Positions 8,654 through 15,145 of a DNA stretch of 15,145 bases are shown piece by piece; position 1 is the stretch's first letter, and each line of letters opens with the position of its first letter. Where the stretch lies: assembly GCA_002336975.1 (NCBI GenBank), contig DDFA01000119.1, positions 1 to 15,145 on the forward strand, given 5' to 3'. Source of the DNA: Phyllobacteriaceae bacterium UBA1940. Lineage in GTDB: Bacteria > Pseudomonadota > Alphaproteobacteria > Rhizobiales > Rhizobiaceae. The translations under genes and the position numbers were made by a program. The notes below the pieces were generated by a model. That model had not been told where the DNA came from. It was given only the letters and a program-made list of their open reading frames with translations, and searched no databases.

Positions 8654-9220
8654 ATGGCACAAGAACGCAGGGAAGGCGGACGCGAACGCTCCCGTGACCG
8701 TGAAGAAAAAGACAGCGAGTTCGTCGACAAGCTGGTCCACATCAACCGCGTCGCCAAAGTCGTGAAGGGCGGCCGTCGTTTCGGCTTCGCCGCTCTCGTC
8801 GTCGTCGGCGACCAGAAGGGCCGCGTCGGTTTCGGCCATGGCAAGGCGCGCGAAGTGCCGGAAGCCATCCGCAAGGCCACCGAAGCCGCCAAGCGCGAAC
8901 TGATCTTCGTGCCGCTGCGTTCGGGCCGCACGCTGCACCATGACGTGCACGGCCGCCACGGCGCCGGCCGCGTCCTGCTGCGCGCCGCCAAGCCCGGCAC
9001 CGGCATCATCGCCGGCGGCCCGATGCGCGCGGTGTTCGAAACGCTCGGCATGCACGACGTCGTCGCCAAGTCGATGGGTTCGTCGAACCCATACAACATG
9101 GTGCGCGCCACTTTCGATGCGCTGAAGAACCAACTGCATCCCAAGGACGTCGCAGCCCAGCGCGGCATCAAGTATTCCACGCTTCAGGCACGTCGCGGCG
9201 CTGCCGCCGGCGAAGAATAA
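8654..9220 (+). CDS. rpsE: 30S ribosomal protein S5
   Basis: A 188-residue S5. A charged N-terminal tail precedes the S5 double-stranded-RNA-binding domain (about 24-86, with [14 protein letters not shown] at 39-52). The C-terminal domain has [13 protein letters not shown] at 115-127. S5 lies at the back of the 30S near the decoding centre; ram and spectinomycin-resistance changes map to it in E. coli. An upstream ATG at 8624 is in frame, but AAGGA at 8642-8646 and the family N-terminus support 8654. Confidence 0.98.
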   Translation: MAQERREGGRERSRDREEKDSEFVDKLVHINRVAKVVKGGRRFGFAALVVVGDQKGRVGFGHGKAREVPEAIRKATEAAKRELIFVPLRSGRTLHHDVHGRHGAGRVLLRAAKPGTGIIAGGPMRAVFETLGMHDVVAKSMGSSNPYNMVRATFDALKNQLHPKDVAAQRGIKYSTLQARRGAAAGEE

Positions 9221-9231
9221 GGAGCGACGCG

Positions 9232-9441
9232 ATGGCCAAGAAAGCAGCCAAGGCGGTGGGCAAGACCCTGACCGTCAAGCAGGTCGGTTCGCCGATCCGC
9301 CGCCCCAAGGAACAGCGCGCGACGCTCGTCGGCCTGGGCCTGAACAAGATGCATCGCACCCGCACGCTGGAAGATACGCCTTCCGTGCGCGGCATGATCG
9401 CGTCCATCCCGCATCTCGTCGCGATCGTCGACGAGACGTGA
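9232..9441 (+). CDS. rpmD: 50S ribosomal protein L30
   Basis: A 69-residue L30 with a short Lys/Ala-rich lead-in before the core [20 protein letters not shown] (13-32) and [21 protein letters not shown]. It is a small peripheral 50S protein. GGAG upstream of the ATG (about 9221-9224) lies right after the rpsE stop, so co-translation is likely. Confidence 0.98.
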   Translation: MAKKAAKAVGKTLTVKQVGSPIRRPKEQRATLVGLGLNKMHRTRTLEDTPSVRGMIASIPHLVAIVDET

Positions 9442-9463
9442 GCCGGCGCGAAGGAGCACCACG

Positions 9464-9967
9464 ATGAAACTCAACGATGTGCGCGACAATGAAGGCGCAA
9501 CTCACTCCCGCAAGCGTCTCGGACGCGGTATCGGCTCTGGCAAGGGCAAGACCGGCGGCCGCGGCGTCAAGGGTCAGAAGGCGCGCTCCGGCGTCGCCAT
9601 CAACGGCTTCGAGGGCGGCCAGATGCCGCTCTACCGGCGCCTGCCCAAGCGCGGCTTCACGCCGCTGACGTCGAAGTCCTACGCGACCGTGTCGCTTGGC
9701 CGCATCCAGGCCGCGATCGACGCCAAGAAGCTCGACGCCAAGGCGACGATCGACGGTGAGGCGCTGGTCAAGGCCGGCGTCGTGCGCCGCGTCAAGGACG
9801 GCATCCGCATCCTGTCGGACGGCGATCTGAAGGCGAAGGTCTCGTTCAACGTCGCCGGCGCCTCCAAGGCGGCCGTCGAGAAGATCGAGAAGGCCGGCGC
9901 ATCGCTCACTCTGCCCGAGCCGAAGGCTGAAAAGCCGGCCAAGGGCAAGAAGGCGAAGGCCGAATAA
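9464..9967 (+). CDS. rplO: 50S ribosomal protein L15
   Basis: A 167-residue L15. The glycine/lysine-rich N-terminal extension that threads into 23S rRNA is evident ([21 protein letters not shown] from about 19), followed by [17 protein letters not shown]. It is longer than E. coli L15 (144), partly through a Lys/Ala/Pro tail (about 150-167). It is followed by the largest purely non-coding gap of the window. Confidence 0.98.
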   Translation: MKLNDVRDNEGATHSRKRLGRGIGSGKGKTGGRGVKGQKARSGVAINGFEGGQMPLYRRLPKRGFTPLTSKSYATVSLGRIQAAIDAKKLDAKATIDGEALVKAGVVRRVKDGIRILSDGDLKAKVSFNVAGASKAAVEKIEKAGASLTLPEPKAEKPAKGKKAKAE

Positions 9968-9973
9968 GGCCGT

Positions 9974-10059
9974 GCAGCGGCATCAGCCGCTGCTTGCAAC
10001 TTGACGCGCCGGAGCCTATCTCGGCTTCGGCGACATGCGCCGCCCGCCTCGTGCGGGCG
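9974..10059 (+). other. Three consecutive hairpins downstream of rplO
   Basis: Three stems lie in a row: 9974-9993 (8 perfect bp, tetraloop ATCA), 10007-10032 (10 bp including one G-U, 6-nt loop) and 10041-10059 (7 perfect bp, 5-nt loop). None is followed by a T-run. They fill the first part of the 393-bp gap between rplO and secY. The close packing suggests a structured RNA segment, perhaps a 3' stabiliser or processing site; the function is unknown. Confidence 0.55.
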
Positions 10060-10084
10060 ATTGCGTGTGAACAAGCGGAGTAGT

Positions 10085-10354
10085 GACCCTTTCATGCATG
10101 GGTGGAATCGTTCTGCCGGAGACAATTCGGGCCAAGGCCGCGGGCTTTGGCGACGGTCGGGCCGGTCGCTCGACCTCAACCGAAGGCCGACGGATCTGGA
10201 TCGAATTCACCTTGCATCAGGGGATTTCCGCTGGCGGGCATCCGCGTCGTCACGCGGACTTGGCCGGGCGCCCGGCCCGTCCTGCTCCACCTTCCAGGCG
10301 GGTTGTCTCGCCTTTGTGGAAACAGCACCGTTTCCATCCATGCGTGAAAGGGTC
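10085..10354 (+). promoter_or_regulatory. Structured secY leader closed by a 23-bp helix over the Shine-Dalgarno (or MITE-like element)
   Basis: 10085-10107 is complementary to 10332-10354 over all 23 positions in RNA (21 Watson-Crick, two G-U). The 3' arm contains the secY Shine-Dalgarno GAAAGGG (10346-10352), pairing with CCCTTTC at 10087-10093. Inside are local stems at 10131-10151 (9 bp with one G-U), 10241-10258 (7 bp), 10262-10277 (palindrome GGCCGGGCGCCCGGCC), 10296-10313 (5 bp) and 10318-10335 (6 bp). A competing short hairpin (10350-10360, GGGT-CTG-ACCC) abuts the ATG. Either a translational control RNA or a MITE with terminal inverted repeats fits; no target-site duplication is evident. 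No convincing reading frame is seen. Confidence 0.6.
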
Positions 10355-10360
10355 TGACCC

Positions 10361-11701
10361 ATGGCATCAGCAGCCGAGCAACTTGCATCGAACCTGAATT
10401 TTGCGGCCTTTGCGAAAGCGGAGGACCTGAAGAAGCGAATCTGGTTCACGCTCGGCGCGCTGCTGGTCTATCGCCTCGGCACCTACATCCCGATTCCCGG
10501 CATCAATCCCGACGCATTCGCCCAGGCGTTCGAGGGCCAGGCGCGCGGCGTGCTCGGCATGTTCAACATGTTTTCTGGCGGCGCGGTGCAGCGCATGGCG
10601 ATCTTTGCGCTCGGCATCATGCCCTATATCTCCGCCTCCATCATCATGCAGCTTATGACGTCGGTCGTGCCGACGCTCGACCAGCTGAAGAAGGAAGGCG
10701 AGCAGGGCCGCAAGGTCATCAACCAGTATACCCGCTACGGCACCGTGCTTCTGGCCACCGTGCAGGCCTACGGCATCGCGATCGGCCTCGAGAGCGGGGC
10801 GGGGATCGTCACCGATCCGGGCTGGTTCTTCCGCATCTCGGCCGTCATCACGCTTGTCGGCGGCACCATGTTCCTGATGTGGCTCGGCGAGCAGATCACC
10901 GCGCGCGGCATCGGCAACGGCATTTCGCTGATCATTTTCGCCGGCATCGTCGCCGGCCTGCCGACGGCGCTGTCGGGCACACTGGAGCTTGGCCGCACCG
11001 GCGCTCTGTCGACCGGCCTGATCCTGGCGATCATCGTGCTGGCGGTGGTGGTCATCGCCGTCATCGTTTTCTTCGAGCGCGCCCAGCGGCGGCTGCTGAT
11101 CCAGTATCCGAAGCGCCAGGTCGGCAACCGCATGTTCCAGGGCGATACGTCGCACCTGCCGCTCAAGCTCAACACCGCCGGCGTCATTCCGCCGATCTTC
11201 GCCTCGTCGCTGCTGCTGCTGCCTGCGACGCTGGCCGGCTTCTCGCACTCGACGTCGCTGCCGGGCTGGGTCAACACGCTGCTGGCGACGCTTGGCCACG
11301 GCCAGCCGCTCTACATGCTGTTCTATGCGGCGATGATCGTGTTCTTCGCCTTCTTCTACACCGCGCTGGTGTTCAATCCGAAGGACACCGCCGACCAGTT
11401 GAAGAAGCATTCGGGCTTCATCCCCGGCTATCGTCCGGGCGAGCGCACGGCCGAATATATCGACTACGTGCTGACCCGCATCACCGTCATCGGCGCCATC
11501 TATCTGGTCGTCATCTGCCTCATTCCCGAATTCCTGATTTCTGCGACCGGCGTGCCTTTCTACCTTGGTGGCACTTCGCTTCTGATCGTCGTCAGTGTAA
11601 CGCTTGACACCGTCGCCCAGATTCAGGGCCACCTGATCGCCCACCAGTACGAAGGGCTGATCAAGAAATCCAAATTGCGTGGAGGCAAGAGGGGACGATG
11701 A
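10361..11701 (+). CDS. secY: Protein translocase subunit SecY
   Basis: A 446-residue SecY, the channel of the SecYEG translocon in the inner membrane, with about ten transmembrane helices. It starts [14 protein letters not shown], then an amphipathic helix and TM1 ([23 protein letters not shown], about 28-50). The plug region F-N-M-F-S-G-G-A follows at about 68-75, and the conserved cytosolic loops include E-Q-G-R-K and the C-terminal [19 protein letters not shown] at 10346-10352 is 8 nt before the ATG and sits inside the 3' arm of a long inverted repeat. The stop overlaps adk by ATGA. Confidence 0.98.
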   Translation: MASAAEQLASNLNFAAFAKAEDLKKRIWFTLGALLVYRLGTYIPIPGINPDAFAQAFEGQARGVLGMFNMFSGGAVQRMAIFALGIMPYISASIIMQLMTSVVPTLDQLKKEGEQGRKVINQYTRYGTVLLATVQAYGIAIGLESGAGIVTDPGWFFRISAVITLVGGTMFLMWLGEQITARGIGNGISLIIFAGIVAGLPTALSGTLELGRTGALSTGLILAIIVLAVVVIAVIVFFERAQRRLLIQYPKRQVGNRMFQGDTSHLPLKLNTAGVIPPIFASSLLLLPATLAGFSHSTSLPGWVNTLLATLGHGQPLYMLFYAAMIVFFAFFYTALVFNPKDTADQLKKHSGFIPGYRPGERTAEYIDYVLTRITVIGAIYLVVICLIPEFLISATGVPFYLGGTSLLIVVSVTLDTVAQIQGHLIAHQYEGLIKKSKLRGGKRGR

Positions 11702-12327
11702 GGCTGATACTGCTTGGACCCCCGGGGGCGGGGAAGGGGACGCAAGCAACAAGGCTCGTCGAAGCCCACAAGATTCCGCAACTGTCGACCGGCGACATGC
11801 TGCGCGCCGCGGTCGCCGCCGGCACGCCGGTGGGGCTGAAGGCCAAGGCGGTGATGGATGCGGGCGAGCTGGTCTCCGACGCCATCGTCAACGCCATCGT
11901 CGCCGAGCGAATCGACCAGAAGGATTGCAGGAAGGGGTTCATCCTCGACGGCTATCCCAGGACGCTGGCCCAGGCCGATGCGGTCGGCAAGATGCTGGCC
12001 AAGCGCAAGCTCAAGCTCGACGCGGTCATCGAACTGATCGTCGACGACAAGGCGCTGGTCGGCCGCATCGTCAACCGCGCCGAGGAGACCAGGGCCGCCG
12101 GCAAGCCGGTGCGCAAGGACGACGACCCGGCCGTGTTCCCCGAGCGGCTGCGCGAATACTACAAGAAGACCGCACCGCTCACCGGCTACTATTATGCCAA
12201 GAAACTGCTGCACAATGTCGACGGCATGGCCCCGATCGACGACGTGACCGCCGCGATCGAGGCACTGCTCAAGTCGATCAAGAAGGCCAAGGCGGCCAAG
12301 GCGAAAGCTGGCAAGGCAAAGAGCTAG
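11698..12327 (+). CDS. adk: Adenylate kinase, short-LID form
   Basis: A 209-residue adenylate kinase (ATP + AMP = 2 ADP), cytosolic. The P-loop G-P-P-G-A-G-K-G-T is at 7-15, the NMP-binding S-T-G-D-M-L-R-A at 30-37 and the signature F-I-L-D-G-Y-P-R-T at 81-89. The LID between about 122 and 141 is very short and has no zinc cysteines, so this is the short-form enzyme. The last ~18 residues are almost only Lys, Ala, Gly and Ser, a tail beyond the usual end. It is translationally coupled to secY by ATGA overlap, the usual pairing. No clear terminator follows; the 151-bp gap to the convergent membrane gene holds nothing convincing. Confidence 0.98.
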   Translation: MRLILLGPPGAGKGTQATRLVEAHKIPQLSTGDMLRAAVAAGTPVGLKAKAVMDAGELVSDAIVNAIVAERIDQKDCRKGFILDGYPRTLAQADAVGKMLAKRKLKLDAVIELIVDDKALVGRIVNRAEETRAAGKPVRKDDDPAVFPERLREYYKKTAPLTGYYYAKKLLHNVDGMAPIDDVTAAIEALLKSIKKAKAAKAKAGKAKS

Positions 12328-12478
12328 GACCGCTCCTGCGAACTTTGGCTCACCCTGTCCGCATGGCAGGTTGCCCTGGGTCGGGGGCTCGCATGTGTCT
12401 GGCTGACGGCCGAGCCGGGCCCAGGTTCGAATAGGTCGCGCCAGATCGAACTTGCAGCCGCCTGTTGGAACGGGGACT

Positions 12479-13075
12479 TCAGCGGGTCGCCATCCAGAGC
12501 GCGGCGGTCAGGAAAAACAGCGGCGTCAGGATCAGGAACGCACGCTCCGCCAAACCGAACCAGGCGCGCAGCGGCCGCAGCATTGTCGCGACCGTTGCCG
12601 CAAGGCTCGCCGAGACCAACCACCTGAAAGGCGACCACGATGTCTGGAAGCCCGGCCAATGGTCAACTGCTGGCAGCACGTCGGCGATTCGCGTCACCGC
12701 CATGTAGGTGAATGTGAAGCTGACGATCGCAAACAGCAGGTGAATGCGCCCGCTGGCCGTGACCGGGTGACCTTCCGCATCTGTCGGCCAGATCGACACA
12801 CCCGTCCGGGCGACGATCATCAGTACGAGAAACAAGGCAATTGATGTTGATCGGGCTATGTCGGGGCTCAGGTAGAAACCGACAGCCAGCAATAGTGCGG
12901 CAATGCTTCCGATCGTTGCGTTGAGGCGAAACAGCGTCGCCGTCGAGCCCGTGCCATATTCGCTCACGGCGTTTCGCACGACCGACAGTTCCGGCCGTTT
13001 CCAATGCAGGAGTGCAAGCAGGCAAAGCGAGGTGCCATAGAGCAGGGCGGCAATCGTGGAGGTGGCTTGTATCAC
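12479..13075 (-). CDS. Six-helix membrane protein, DUF998-like
   Basis: A 198-residue hydrophobic protein on the opposite strand inside the ribosomal cluster, with about six predicted membrane helices. Near the start are A-V-S-E-Y-G, and in the middle G-R-I-H-L-L-F-A; this spacing resembles DUF998 (family call from memory, function unknown). I choose the GTG at 13075 because AGAAGG lies about 10 nt upstream; the frame also opens at GTG 13102 and TTG 13120 (213 residues). It is convergent with adk and divergent from rpsM. Its codon use looks less biased than that of its neighbours, as expected for a weakly expressed accessory gene and consistent with a later insertion. Confidence 0.8.
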   Translation of the reverse strand: MIQATSTIAALLYGTSLCLLALLHWKRPELSVVRNAVSEYGTGSTATLFRLNATIGSIAALLLAVGFYLSPDIARSTSIALFLVLMIVARTGVSIWPTDAEGHPVTASGRIHLLFAIVSFTFTYMAVTRIADVLPAVDHWPGFQTSWSPFRWLVSASLAATVATMLRPLRAWFGLAERAFLILTPLFFLTAALWMATR

Positions 13076-13104
13076 GCGGAGGATACCTTCTGGTGAAGCC
13101 ACGC

Positions 13105-13132
13105 AATATGCCCGAGCCAAAATCCTGTCGAG
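13105..13132 (-). promoter_or_regulatory. Possible promoter of the DUF998-like gene
   Basis: Reading the minus strand, CTCGAC (13132-13127) and CATATT (13110-13105) are 16 bp apart. The first matches the rhizobial -35 CTTGAC at 5 of 6; the second is a weaker -10. A start near 13098 would leave a short leader before the GTG at 13075 and would exclude the TTG at 13120. The evidence is weak. Confidence 0.3.
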
Positions 13133-13160
13133 GCAATTCCATTGGTCCAGGATTGCGGCA

Positions 13161-13189
13161 GTTGACTCTGATCCGGGACTCGCCTATGT
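13161..13189 (+). promoter_or_regulatory. Putative sigma-70 promoter of rpsM-rpsK-rpoA
   Basis: GTTGAC (13161-13166), a 17-bp spacer and CTATGT (13184-13189) match the rhizobial housekeeping consensus CTTGAC-N17-CTATAT at 5 of 6 in each box. The predicted start is near 13196, about 148 nt before the rpsM ATG. It would let the alpha block be transcribed independently of adk, which is separated from rpsM by a gene on the other strand. Confidence 0.6.
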
Positions 13190-13199
13190 GCGCGTCACA

Positions 13200-13256
13200 T
13201 TCCAATCAGTGTTGGACTGGCCGCCTTCCGGGGCAGGGCCAGTTTTTTGATTGGAA
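13200..13256 (+). terminator. Nested hairpin with T-run in the rpsM leader (terminator or attenuator)
   Basis: Inner stem ACTGGCC (13216-13222) with GGCCAGT (13237-13243), extendable by GCC/GGC to 10 bp with a 2-nt bulge, runs into TTTTTT (13243-13248). An outer stem TTCCAATCA (13200-13208) with TGATTGGAA (13248-13256) encloses it. The inner stem plus T-run is a good intrinsic terminator on the plus strand. It could end readthrough from adk, or attenuate transcripts from the promoter at 13161-13189, whose predicted start is only a few bases upstream. Confidence 0.6.
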
Positions 13257-13343
13257 CCACCCGCAAGGGCCGGCCTCCACCGGACGCGGGGCAACCACAA
13301 CCTTCCGGCGCCTGATCGGCGACCGGTCCAGATGGAGATGAAG

Positions 13344-13712
13344 ATGGCCCGTATTGCAGGCGTCAACATACCGACCAACAAGCGCGTCGTGATCGCGCTC
13401 CAGTACATTCACGGCATCGGCGCCAAGTTCGCCAAGGAAATCACCGAGAAGGTCGGCATCCCGGCCGAGCGCCGCGTCAACGAGCTGACCGACGCCGAGG
13501 TTCTGGCGATCCGCGAAGCCATCGACCGCGACTACCGGGTCGAGGGCGACCTACGCCGCGAGACCTCGATGAACATCAAGCGTCTGATGGATCTGGGCTG
13601 CTATCGCGGCCTGCGTCACCGCCGCAACCTGCCGGTTCGCGGCCAGCGCACCCACACCAACGCCCGCACCCGCAAGGGCCCGGCGAAGGCGATCGCAGGC
13701 AAGAAGAAGTAA
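13344..13712 (+). CDS. rpsM: 30S ribosomal protein S13
   Basis: A 122-residue S13 of the head of the 30S, contacting the P-site tRNA and bridging to L5. It starts [14 protein letters not shown]. The helix-two-turns-helix region is at about 12-60, and the C-terminal [22 protein letters not shown] is at about 89-110. The frame is open upstream to 13251, but GGAG at 13334-13337 is 6 nt before 13344 and the family N-terminus fixes this start. It opens the alpha block; rpmJ, often before rpsM in other phyla, is absent. Confidence 0.98.
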   Translation: MARIAGVNIPTNKRVVIALQYIHGIGAKFAKEITEKVGIPAERRVNELTDAEVLAIREAIDRDYRVEGDLRRETSMNIKRLMDLGCYRGLRHRRNLPVRGQRTHTNARTRKGPAKAIAGKKK

Positions 13713-13716
13713 TTTG

Positions 13717-13778
13717 GTCGGTCGTTGGTCGTCGGTCGTTATCTGAAATCGACCGACTAACGACGACCCACGACCGAC
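13717..13778 (+). repeat. Palindromic hairpin element in the rpsM-rpsK gap
   Basis: Arms 13717-13734 and 13761-13778 (18 nt) match at 17 of 18 as reverse complements; a further GGTCG/CGACC pairing (13734-13738 with 13750-13754) overlaps the inner end. The arms are made of repeated GTCG-type units. It begins 4 nt after the rpsM stop. Position and design match the 87-bp elements around rplR, but the sequence is unrelated, so it appears to be a different family of short palindromic element. Confidence 0.7.
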
Positions 13779-13828
13779 TCAGGTGTAGCCGCTGGAACTA
13801 CGGCGGCGTTAAGATCGAAAGGTAAGAC

Positions 13829-14218
13829 ATGGCCAAGGAAGCCGGACGCGTACGCCGTCGCGAACGCAAGAACATCTCGACGGGCGTCGCCCACGTCAAT
13901 TCGACGTTCAACAACACGATGATCACCATCACCGACGCGCAGGGCAATGCGATCGCCTGGTCGTCGGCCGGCGCGCAGGGCTTCAAGGGCTCGCGCAAGT
14001 CGACGCCGTTCGCGGCGCAGATGGCCGCCGAAGACTGCGCCAAGAAGGCCCAGGAACACGGCATGCGCACCCTCGAAGTCGAGGTCTGCGGTCCCGGTTC
14101 CGGCCGTGAATCGGCACTGCGCGCGCTGCAGGCCGCCGGCTTCATGATCACCTCGATCCGCGACGTCACGCCGATCCCGCACAATGGCTGCCGGCCGCGC
14201 AAGCGCCGCCGCGTCTAA
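13829..14218 (+). CDS. rpsK: 30S ribosomal protein S11
   Basis: A 129-residue S11 on the 30S platform near the E site. Canonical parts are [19 protein letters not shown] (about 23-41), [11 protein letters not shown] (about 54-64) and the C-terminus [24 protein letters not shown] at 13817-13822 is 6 nt before the ATG. In E. coli rpsD follows, but here rpoA follows directly. Confidence 0.98.
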   Translation: MAKEAGRVRRRERKNISTGVAHVNSTFNNTMITITDAQGNAIAWSSAGAQGFKGSRKSTPFAAQMAAEDCAKKAQEHGMRTLEVEVCGPGSGRESALRALQAAGFMITSIRDVTPIPHNGCRPRKRRRV

Positions 14219-14231
14219 CCCGATTTGAACT

Positions 14232-14273
14232 CCGTGCGAGCGCCGCGCTTTTCCGGCCGGCGCTCATCCACGG
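14232..14273 (+). other. Two-part hairpin in the rpsK-rpoA gap
   Basis: Inner stem GAGCGCCG (14238-14245) with CGGCGCTC (14258-14265), 8 perfect bp, plus an outer stem CCGTG (14232-14236) with CACGG (14269-14273). No T-run follows the 3' arm. It lies 56 nt before the rpoA start, where rpsD sits in enteric bacteria. It may be a processing or partial pause site that sets alpha-subunit levels; this is inferred. Confidence 0.5.
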
Positions 14274-14328
14274 TTTCCAGGCCGCACGGTCACGATTGGA
14301 TGGTGCCGGGCAAACGGAAGGAAACAAG

Positions 14329-15145
14329 ATGATCCAGAAGAACTGGCAAGAACTGATCAAGCCGAACAAGGTCGAGTTCTCCTCCAAGGGAAAGACCCTG
14401 ACGACGCTTGTCGCCGAGCCGCTCGAGCGCGGCTACGGCCTGACGCTCGGCAACGCGCTGCGTCGCGTGCTGCTGTCGTCGCTGCGCGGCGCCGCCGTCA
14501 CCGCGGTGCAGATCGACGGCGTGCTGCATGAATTCTCGTCGATCGCGGGCGTCCGTGAAGACGTCACCGATATCGTGCTCAACATCAAGGAAATCGCCAT
14601 CAAGATGGAAGGCGACGGCCCCAAGCGCATGGTCGTGCGCAAGCAGGGTCCCGGCGCCGTCACCGCCGGCGACATCCAGACCGTCGGCGATGTCGAGATC
14701 CTCAATCCCGACCACGTCATCTGCACCCTCGACGAGGGCGCGGAGATCCGCATGGAGTTCACCGTCGACACCGGCAAGGGCTATGTTCCGGCCGAGCGCA
14801 ACCGCGCCGACGACGCGCCGATCGGCCTGATCCCGGTCGACTCGCTCTATTCGCCGGTCAAGAAAGTCTCCTACAAGATCGAGAACACCCGCCATGGCGA
14901 GGAACTCGACAAGGACAAGCTGACCATGACGATCGAGACCGACGGCTCGATCAGCGGCGAGGACGCGGTGGCGTTCGCGGCGCGCATCCTGCAGGACCAA
15001 CTCGGCCTGTTCGTCAATTTCGACGAGCCGCAGAAGGAAGCCGCGCCGGAAGTCGCAGCCGACCTGTCGTTCAACCCGGCGCTGCTCAAGAAGGTCGACG
15101 AGCTGGAGCTCTCGGTCCGCTCGGCCAACTGCCTGAAGAACGACA
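14329..15145 (+). CDS. rpoA: DNA-directed RNA polymerase subunit alpha (3' end missing)
   Basis: The first 272 residues of a protein normally of about 335. The N-terminal dimerisation domain includes [17 protein letters not shown] (35-51, with Arg45) and [14 protein letters not shown] linker of Glu/Ala/Pro follows around 232-245, then the start of the C-terminal domain ([18 protein letters not shown]). Arg264 and Asn267 correspond to E. coli Arg265 and Asn268, which contact UP elements and activators. The window ends inside this domain. The Shine-Dalgarno is GGAAGGA (14316-14322). Confidence 0.98.
   Translation, partial: MIQKNWQELIKPNKVEFSSKGKTLTTLVAEPLERGYGLTLGNALRRVLLSSLRGAAVTAVQIDGVLHEFSSIAGVREDVTDIVLNIKEIAIKMEGDGPKRMVVRKQGPGAVTAGDIQTVGDVEILNPDHVICTLDEGAEIRMEFTVDTGKGYVPAERNRADDAPIGLIPVDSLYSPVKKVSYKIENTRHGEELDKDKLTMTIETDGSISGEDAVAFAARILQDQLGLFVNFDEPQKEAAPEVAADLSFNPALLKKVDELELSVRSANCLKND

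Noticed and set aside
10000..10028. CTTGAC at 10000-10005, a perfect rhizobial -35 box before secY
   Set aside because: The hexamer 17 bp downstream (GGCTTC) is not a -10, and the nearest CTATCT is only 10 bp away, so no promoter is supported.
10001..10357. 118-residue plus-strand reading frame in the rplO-secY gap (and overlapping frames)
   Set aside because: Several frames are open here because of GC content. None has a good ribosome-binding site or a recognisable sequence, and the region is dominated by inverted repeats.
10367..11752. 461-residue minus-strand reading frame opposite secY
   Set aside because: It is an artefact of high GC and codon bias: it mirrors secY exactly, is rich in Arg, Asp, Gln and His, and has no family features.
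12328..12478. A terminator or small RNA in the adk-DUF998 gap
   Set aside because: Only weak, short complementary runs are present and no T-run on either strand, so nothing can be supported.
13332..13343. Upstream ATGs of rpsM (13332 and 13338) as starts
   Set aside because: They would fall on or next to the GGAG ribosome-binding site and add M-E-M-K ahead of the canonical S13 N-terminus.
14223..14252. TTGAAC followed by CTTTTC before rpoA as a promoter
   Set aside because: The -10 match is only about half, and the position within a tightly linked gene pair does not require a promoter.

Overview
The window is the S10-spc-alpha ribosomal protein cluster of a high-GC alphaproteobacterium. The gene order secY-adk-rpsM-rpsK-rpoA, the lack of rpmJ and rpsD, the long zinc-free S14, the short-LID adenylate kinase and a rhizobial-type promoter point to Hyphomicrobiales. 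Mesorhizobium or a close relative is my best guess; this is inference from protein character and intergenic repeat style, with no database search.

Layout: the last codons of tuf (1-32) are followed on the plus strand by rpsJ, rplC, rplD, rplW, rplB, rpsS, rplV, rpsC, rplP, rpmC, rpsQ (S10 block, 97-5284); rplN, rplX, rplE, rpsN, rpsH, rplF, rplR, rpsE, rpmD, rplO, secY, adk (spc block, 5343-12327); and rpsM, rpsK, rpoA (alpha block, 13344 to the window end; rpoA is cut in its C-terminal domain). A six-helix membrane protein resembling DUF998 lies on the minus strand between adk and rpsM. Most S10-block genes are tightly packed, with TGATG or ATGA overlaps at rplC/rplD, rplD/rplW and rplV/rpsC. 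Together the genes make 30S and 50S proteins, the SecY translocon channel, adenylate kinase and the RNA polymerase alpha subunit.

The unusual content is in the gaps of the spc and alpha blocks. Two related 87-bp inverted-repeat elements bracket rplR. A hairpin of the same design but different sequence follows rpsM. The 393-bp rplO-secY gap is a chain of hairpins. There, a 23-bp long-range complement (10085-10107 with 10332-10354) closes a 270-nt domain, and its 3' arm contains the secY Shine-Dalgarno. Upstream of rpsM, a good rhizobial sigma-70-type promoter is followed at once by a nested hairpin ending in six Ts, which looks like a terminator or attenuator. The secY leader is the best candidate here for an undescribed regulatory RNA, although a MITE-like insertion would explain the same inverted repeat.

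All calls come from reading the sequence and provided translations. Pairings and alignments were made by hand.
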